64,000 nucleotides of DNA from Cupriavidus pauculus (GTDB taxonomy: Bacteria; Pseudomonadota; Gammaproteobacteria; Burkholderiales; Burkholderiaceae), in assembly GCF_003854935.1 (NCBI RefSeq), contig NZ_CP033970.1, positions 1,426,001 to 1,490,000 on the forward strand. Reading direction: 5' to 3'. Made by a program: the position numbers and the translations under genes. Below are positions 60,545 through 64,000 of the stretch, one piece after another. The first letter of the stretch is position 1. Each line of letters starts with the position of its first letter. Below the pieces are notes generated by a model. The model was not told the origin of the DNA and searched no databases. It saw only the letters and a list, made by a program, of their open reading frames with translations.

Positions 60545-61546
60545 ATGCATTCGCTCAAGATTGCCACCTTCAACATCAATGGCGTGCGCACGCGCCTGCA
60601 GTCGCTGCTGACGTGGCTCGAACGCGAGGCGCCCGACGTGGCCTGCCTGCAGGAGCTGAAGGCCGTGGACGAAGGCTTTCCGATCGACGAGATCCGCGCG
60701 GCCGGCTACGGGGCGATCTGGCACGGCCAGAAGTCGTGGAACGGCGTGGCGATCCTGGCCCGGGGCACGGACCCGGTGGAAGTGCGGCGCGGCCTGCCCG
60801 GCGCGGAAGACGACACGCAGAGCCGCTACCTGGAGGCCGCCGTGGAGGGCGTGCTGATCGCCTGCCTGTACCTGCCGAATGGCAACCCGCAGCCGGGGCC
60901 GAAGTTCGACTACAAGCTGGCGTGGTTCGAACGGCTGATCCGCCACGCCCAGGCGCTGCGCGACAGCGGCCACCCGGTGGTCATCGCCGGCGACTTCAAC
61001 GTGGTGCCGACCGACGACGACATCTACAACACGCGGTCGTGGCTCAAGGACGCGCTGCTGCAGCCGGAAAGCCGCGAGTGCTACCGGCGGCTGCTGGCGC
61101 AGGGCTGGACCGACGCGCTGCGCGCCCGGTATCCCGACGAGAAGATCTACACGTTCTGGGATTACTTCCGCCAGCACTGGCAGACCAACTCGGGGCTGCG
61201 GATCGACCACCTGCTGCTGAGCCCGGAACTGCGCATGCGCGATGCGGGCGTGGACAAGTGGGTGCGGGGCGAGGAAAAGGCGAGCGACCACGCGCCGGCG
61301 TGGGTCGTGATCGACGTGCAGGGCGGGGCAGGGGAGGAGGCGGTCGGCGGGAAGCCGGCGGCGAAAAAGACGGCGGCAGCGAAGAAGGCGGCAGCGAAGA
61401 AGGTCCCGGCAAAGAAGGCGGCGGCGAAGAAGCCCGCGGCCAAGCCGGCGTCCGAGGCAAAAAAAACCGCCGGGAGGACGACCCCGGCGTCGGAGAAAGA
61501 GGTGACGCCCGTCGCGAGAGCAAGACGGCGGGCGTCGGGCGCCTGA
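60545..61546 (+). CDS. xth: Exodeoxyribonuclease III with a histone-H1-like C-terminal tail
   Basis: A 333-residue AP endonuclease/3'-5' exonuclease. The catalytic core (1-258) has Glu in CLQELKA, the motif GDFNVVPTD, and SDHAP at the end. Residues 259-333 form a Lys/Ala-rich tail with repeated AAKK and PAKK, like H1-type proteins, likely binding DNA. Core ExoIII proteins are about 260 residues, so the tail is an addition. It shares a promoter region and LexA box with the nuclease-helicase. Confidence 0.9.
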   Translation: MHSLKIATFNINGVRTRLQSLLTWLEREAPDVACLQELKAVDEGFPIDEIRAAGYGAIWHGQKSWNGVAILARGTDPVEVRRGLPGAEDDTQSRYLEAAVEGVLIACLYLPNGNPQPGPKFDYKLAWFERLIRHAQALRDSGHPVVIAGDFNVVPTDDDIYNTRSWLKDALLQPESRECYRRLLAQGWTDALRARYPDEKIYTFWDYFRQHWQTNSGLRIDHLLLSPELRMRDAGVDKWVRGEEKASDHAPAWVVIDVQGGAGEEAVGGKPAAKKTAAAKKAAAKKVPAKKAAAKKPAAKPASEAKKTAGRTTPASEKEVTPVARARRRASGA

Positions 61547-61558
61547 ACCGGGGCGCCC
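61537..61558. terminator. Possible bidirectional hairpin between xth and the TetR gene
   Basis: GGGCGCC and GGCGCCC flank 8 bases and include the xth stop codon. No T-run follows on either strand, so termination, if any, would be weak. Confidence 0.3.
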
Positions 61559-61567
61559 TGAAATCGT

Positions 61568-62173
61568 TCAGGCGGGCACCGGCTCGCGGTGGGCCACCAC
61601 GCAGAGCGATCCGCGCACCGCGCCCAGCAGCATGTCGGCCGCGGCATCGAGCCGGTCCGTCGAGCCCGACATCCGCGCGGTGATGATGCCGTTCTGGATC
61701 GCGCCATACAGCACCTTGGCCAGCGCCGGCGGCGGCACCGGATACGGCTGGCCGCTTTCGATCTCGGTCCGGCGCAGCAGGTTGGCGATCCAGGTCTCGT
61801 TGGCCTGGAAATGCTCCTGCAGGTACTTGCGGATCGAATCGGGCAGCGCCAGGACCTCGGCGGACAGCATGCCGGCCAGGCAGATCTGGTTCAGCCCGAT
61901 GTCGTTGCGCAGCGGGCCAACGTAGCGCTCGGCCTGCTCGATCAGCGGCGCCGTCGTGTCGATCGCGGCCAGCCGGGCCTGCGAGCGTTCGCGGTACAGG
62001 CGTACCACCTCCAGCACCAGGTCGTCCTTGGCCGGGAAGTAGTAGTGGATGCTCGACGTCTTCACGCCCACCAGCTCCGCCAGGTCGCGGTAGCTGAAAC
62101 CGTTGTAGCCCCGTTGCCGGATCAGCACGGAGGCGTGCTCGAGCAGTTGATCACGTACGGAATGCGTCTTCAT
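61568..62173 (-). CDS. TetR-family transcriptional repressor
   Basis: A 201-residue regulator with an N-terminal helix-turn-helix (about 8-55, GFSYRDLAELVGVKTSSIHYYFPAKDDL) and a helical ligand domain. It is similar to NemR/YxaF-type regulators of electrophile defence. Convergent with xth; upstream of it in the same direction are the small peptide and GAR-repeat genes, and dyads at 63092 may be its operator. Confidence 0.87.
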   Translation of the reverse strand: MKTHSVRDQLLEHASVLIRQRGYNGFSYRDLAELVGVKTSSIHYYFPAKDDLVLEVVRLYRERSQARLAAIDTTAPLIEQAERYVGPLRNDIGLNQICLAGMLSAEVLALPDSIRKYLQEHFQANETWIANLLRRTEIESGQPYPVPPPALAKVLYGAIQNGIITARMSGSTDRLDAAADMLLGAVRGSLCVVAHREPVPA

Positions 62174-62248
62174 TTCGGTTGCCCGCGCCAGCCTGGCGCC
62201 GGACCCTCCTGTTATCGGTGCGTCGGCATCCTGCCCGGGGGGCAGGCG

Positions 62249-62350
62249 TCAGACGGTCATCGTCTGCGCAACCAGCGATAGGACTGCGCCGCTGGCGAGG
62301 CAAAGCACCACCCAGCCGCCCAGGATCAGGGCTGTGTCACGCAAGGTCAT
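62249..62350 (-). CDS. 33-residue single-span membrane peptide
   Basis: A tiny peptide with one membrane helix (about 7-28, ALILGGWVVLCLASGAVLSLVA). GGAG lies 7 bases before the ATG. It is between the GAR-repeat protein gene and the TetR gene, all leftward. No family recognised; coding is inferred from the ribosome-binding site and hydrophobicity. Confidence 0.45.
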   Translation of the reverse strand: MTLRDTALILGGWVVLCLASGAVLSLVAQTMTV

Positions 62351-62415
62351 GATGTCACTCCAGAATTCGATGCCGGCGGCGTCCCGGGTTTGCCCGGGCG
62401 CCACCGGCGCGGGTA

Positions 62416-63000
62416 TCAGGCCAGCGCGCCGTCGGTGTAGACGTCGGTCGAACGGGCGCCGTCGAAGTACGGGTTGCGCGGACCGTTGCCACGGGCGCCG
62501 TCCAGGTACGGATCGACCTTGCGGGCCGGGCTGGCGGACACACCCTTCGTGTCCAGGCCGGCCACGGTGCGGGCACCGTCGGTGTACGGGTCGAACTTGC
62601 CGATCTTGGCGCCGTCGGTGAACGGGTCGGCCTTGCCGATGCGGGCACCGTCGGTGAACACGTCGCGGCTGCCCACGGCGGCCACCAGGCCGTCACGGTT
62701 GGTCACGCGGGCACCTTCGGTGAAGACGTCGCGCTGGCCGATGCCGGCCACCAGGCCGTCACGGTTCGTCACACGTGCGCCGTCGGTGTAGGCATCGCGG
62801 GTGCCGATGCGGGCGCCTTCGCTGAACGAGTCGAACTTGCCTTGGCGGGCGCCGTCGGTGAAGGCGCTGCGCGGGTCATTGACGCGGTAGCTGTAGCCGT
62901 AGACTTCGCCGGCCTTCTGCACGGCGGGGGCGGCCTGGGCGGCGCCAGCAACGAAAGCGGCGGCGAGGGCGGCGGCGGTAACGATGGTCTTGACGTTCAT
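62416..63000 (-). CDS. Secreted protein with ten (F/Y)xxGAR repeats
   Basis: A 194-residue protein with a signal peptide (MNVKTIVTAAALAAAFVAGAAQA, cleavage after about residue 23). The rest is ten copies of a 12-20-residue unit centred on (F/Y)(T/S/L/F)(D/E)GA(R/K/L), for example YTDGARV, FTEGARV, YLDGARG. Glycines and Asp residues at fixed places suggest a ligand-binding or repeat-solenoid fold, possibly calcium-related, but nothing is proven. AAAGGAGAG precedes the ATG. A smaller relative with one unit is at 34579. Confidence 0.8.
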   Translation of the reverse strand: MNVKTIVTAAALAAAFVAGAAQAAPAVQKAGEVYGYSYRVNDPRSAFTDGARQGKFDSFSEGARIGTRDAYTDGARVTNRDGLVAGIGQRDVFTEGARVTNRDGLVAAVGSRDVFTDGARIGKADPFTDGAKIGKFDPYTDGARTVAGLDTKGVSASPARKVDPYLDGARGNGPRNPYFDGARSTDVYTDGALA

Positions 63001-63091
63001 GATGCTCTCCTTTGCTCGGGCCGGCGATCCTGGTTCAGGGGCGGGTCGGGGGCCGATGTCTGTTTGGCGATATCGCGATCTTTCTTTGTTG

Positions 63092-63111
63092 CTATCTACT
63101 GATAGGTAGAT
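63092..63111. promoter_or_regulatory. Compound dyad upstream of the GAR-repeat gene
   Basis: CTATCTACTGATAGGTAGAT contains ATCTAC-TGATAG-GTAGAT and CTATC-TACT-GATAG, both perfect inverted repeats. It lies 92-111 bases upstream of the leftward GAR-repeat start. The form is like TetR-family operators; the TetR gene at 61568 is the nearest candidate. Confidence 0.5.
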
Positions 63112-63225
63112 GGCGGGGGCTAAAAAAAAGACCGCTTCCGGTACTGACTATCCAACCTGTGATGCTTGGCTTCAGCGCTGTTCGCTTTGTCTTGCTGCGG
63201 CAGTGCGTCGTCCATGGCTCGAATA

Positions 63226-63247
63226 TTATCTACTACTAGATAGATAA
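63226..63247. promoter_or_regulatory. Second dyad related to the one at 63092
   Basis: TTATCTA-N8-TAGATAA is a 7-bp inverted repeat. It shares TATCTACT with the dyad at 63092, 134 bases away. Two sites of one regulator are likely. Confidence 0.45.
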
Positions 63248-63336
63248 GCAAGGGAAATTTGGAGAAATTGCGATGTACTTCTGGAGGTCTGCCTCTAGAC
63301 CCTTCACTGGCCCATCGTAAGACTTTAAATTCAAAA

Positions 63337-63372
63337 AGAAAAAACGCCGGCACCGCTGACGCGATGCCGACG
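63337..63372 (-). terminator. Rho-independent terminator of the FAH-family gene
   Basis: On the minus strand CGTCGGCATCG pairs with CGGTGCCGGCG (11 bp with two G-U pairs, 6-base loop) followed by six T residues and a pyrimidine-rich run. It lies 27 bases after the stop codon. Confidence 0.75.
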
Positions 63373-63398
63373 CTCCGGCTTCCGGGGTCGCCCGGGCT

Positions 63399-64000
63399 CT
63401 AGCGCTGGCCAATCGAAAAAGCGATCTCGCCGACACCTTCCACGCCGCCGGTTACCTTGTCGCCGGGGTTCAATGCCCCCACGCCGGCCGGCGTGCCGGT
63501 GAAGATCAGGTCGCCGGGCTGCAGCGTCATCGCTTCGGAGATATAGGCGATGACGTCCGCCACCGGCCAGATCAGCTCGTTCAGGTCGCCCTGCTGGCGG
63601 GGCTCACCGTTGACCTTGAGCCAGATCGCGCCCTGGGCCGGGTGCCCGATGGCGGACACCGGCTGCAGCGGGCCACATGGGCCCGACGCGTCGAACGACT
63701 TCGACCAGTCCCACGGGCGGCTCATCTTCTTGGCCACGTCCTGCAGGTCGCGGCGCGTCAGGTCCACGCCCACGCCGTAGCCCCAGACCAGGTCCAGCGC
63801 CTGCGCCGGCTTGACGTTGGCGCCCGGCTTGCCGATGGCCACCACCAGTTCGATCTCGTGGTGCAGGTTCTCCGTCAGCGGCGGGTAGGGCACCGTGCCC
63901 TCGGCAGCCACCACGGCGTCGGCCGGCTTGGTGAAGAAGAACGGCGGCTCGCGGTCCGGGTCCTTGCCCATCTCGCGGGCGTGCGCGGCATAGTTGCGGC
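63399..64000 (-). CDS. FAH-family (fumarylpyruvate hydrolase-like) protein, 5' truncated by window edge
   Basis: About 200 C-terminal residues of a fumarylacetoacetate-hydrolase-fold enzyme. The visible part starts RNYAAHAREMGKD and contains the metal-binding HHEIELVVAIG, GYGVGVDLTRRDLQ and the end FTGTPAGVGALNPGDKV. Size and motifs fit fumarylpyruvate/acylpyruvate hydrolases of aromatic acid degradation (gentisate-type) or a related C-C hydrolase. The start lies beyond 64000. Confidence 0.85.
   Translation of the reverse strand, partial: RNYAAHAREMGKDPDREPPFFFTKPADAVVAAEGTVPYPPLTENLHHEIELVVAIGKPGANVKPAQALDLVWGYGVGVDLTRRDLQDVAKKMSRPWDWSKSFDASGPCGPLQPVSAIGHPAQGAIWLKVNGEPRQQGDLNELIWPVADVIAYISEAMTLQPGDLIFTGTPAGVGALNPGDKVTGGVEGVGEIAFSIGQR

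Larger units (their letters stand above)
63001..63398. other. AT-rich intergenic region with two related dyads
   Basis: This 398-base region holds the promoter of the GAR-repeat gene and the terminator of the FAH-family gene. It carries two dyads listed separately. A 15-codon open frame with GGAG (ATG near 63273, rightward) is the only other coding candidate and I do not claim it. AT content is higher than in the rest of the window. Confidence 0.45.

Noticed and set aside
58333-61683. A 1116-codon open frame on the plus strand
   Set aside because: It overlaps the helicase gene in antisense and xth in another frame. Both true genes have full catalytic motifs.
63012-63353. Open frames of 75-77 codons on both strands in the AT-rich gap
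   Set aside because: They lack ribosome-binding sites and overlap dyads and the terminator. No protein-like composition is evident.

Overview
The window is high-GC, gene-dense DNA from a beta-proteobacterium of the Burkholderiaceae, most likely Cupriavidus or a close Ralstonia relative. The reasons are a self-sufficient CYP116B-type P450, a copSRAB copper cluster, Bug-type TTT receptors, many LysR and IclR regulators, and dispersed GC-rich inverted-doublet repeats. I see no rRNA, tRNA, CRISPR array, insertion sequence or prophage. The content looks like accessory metabolic and stress-response chromosome or chromid DNA.

0-14.9 kb: a truncated purine permease, a CheV coupling protein, a 1-Cys peroxiredoxin, a 2-oxoacid dehydrogenase operon (E1alpha, E1beta, E2, without E3), a TauD-like dioxygenase with an ABC importer, a methyltransferase, an MFS exporter divergent from an IclR regulator, and a membrane diguanylate cyclase. 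14.9-20.1 kb: a MoxR ATPase, DUF58 and VWA cluster with an S1C protease and a second, divergent VWA protein. 20.1-29.7 kb: catabolic genes, namely an aldehyde dehydrogenase with LysR, a CYP116B P450 behind a TTT receptor and divergent from IclR, a Nu-class GST, and LysR with a short-chain dehydrogenase. 29.8-34.0 kb: three exported lipoproteins (unknown, GH128-like glucanase, di-haem DHOR protein).

34.5-42.0 kb: a likely stress regulon. A PAS histidine kinase, a Dps ferritin, two small heat-shock proteins, an operon of two tiny membrane proteins with an AraC regulator, and two response regulators lie together. Three promoter regions in this stretch share the element GAAG-G(T/C)ATAG, which may be the binding site of the FixJ-like regulator. 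A threefold 200-bp tandem array of the dispersed repeat sits inside it.

42-52 kb: LysR with an NADPH-quinone-type reductase and a nitroreductase, an iron/2-oxoglutarate-type oxygenase, the copper cluster copSRAB with a 45-residue membrane protein, and a Fic AMP-transferase with iterated promoter repeats. 52.3-57 kb: tyrosine use (aromatic aminotransferase, aromatic amino acid permease, 4-hydroxyphenylpyruvate dioxygenase, divergent Lrp regulator). 57-61.6 kb: an unknown secreted protein, a thioredoxin-like protein, and a nuclease-helicase fusion divergent from exonuclease III with a perfect LexA (SOS) box between them. 61.6-64 kb: a TetR regulator, a tiny membrane protein, a secreted protein made of ten (F/Y)-x-x-GA-R repeats, and a truncated FAH-family hydrolase.

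Strongest leads for something undescribed are the kinase/Dps/Hsp20/small-peptide regulon with its shared promoter element, the SOS-box nuclease-helicase/exonuclease pair, and the GAR-repeat secreted protein with its smaller relative at 34.6 kb.
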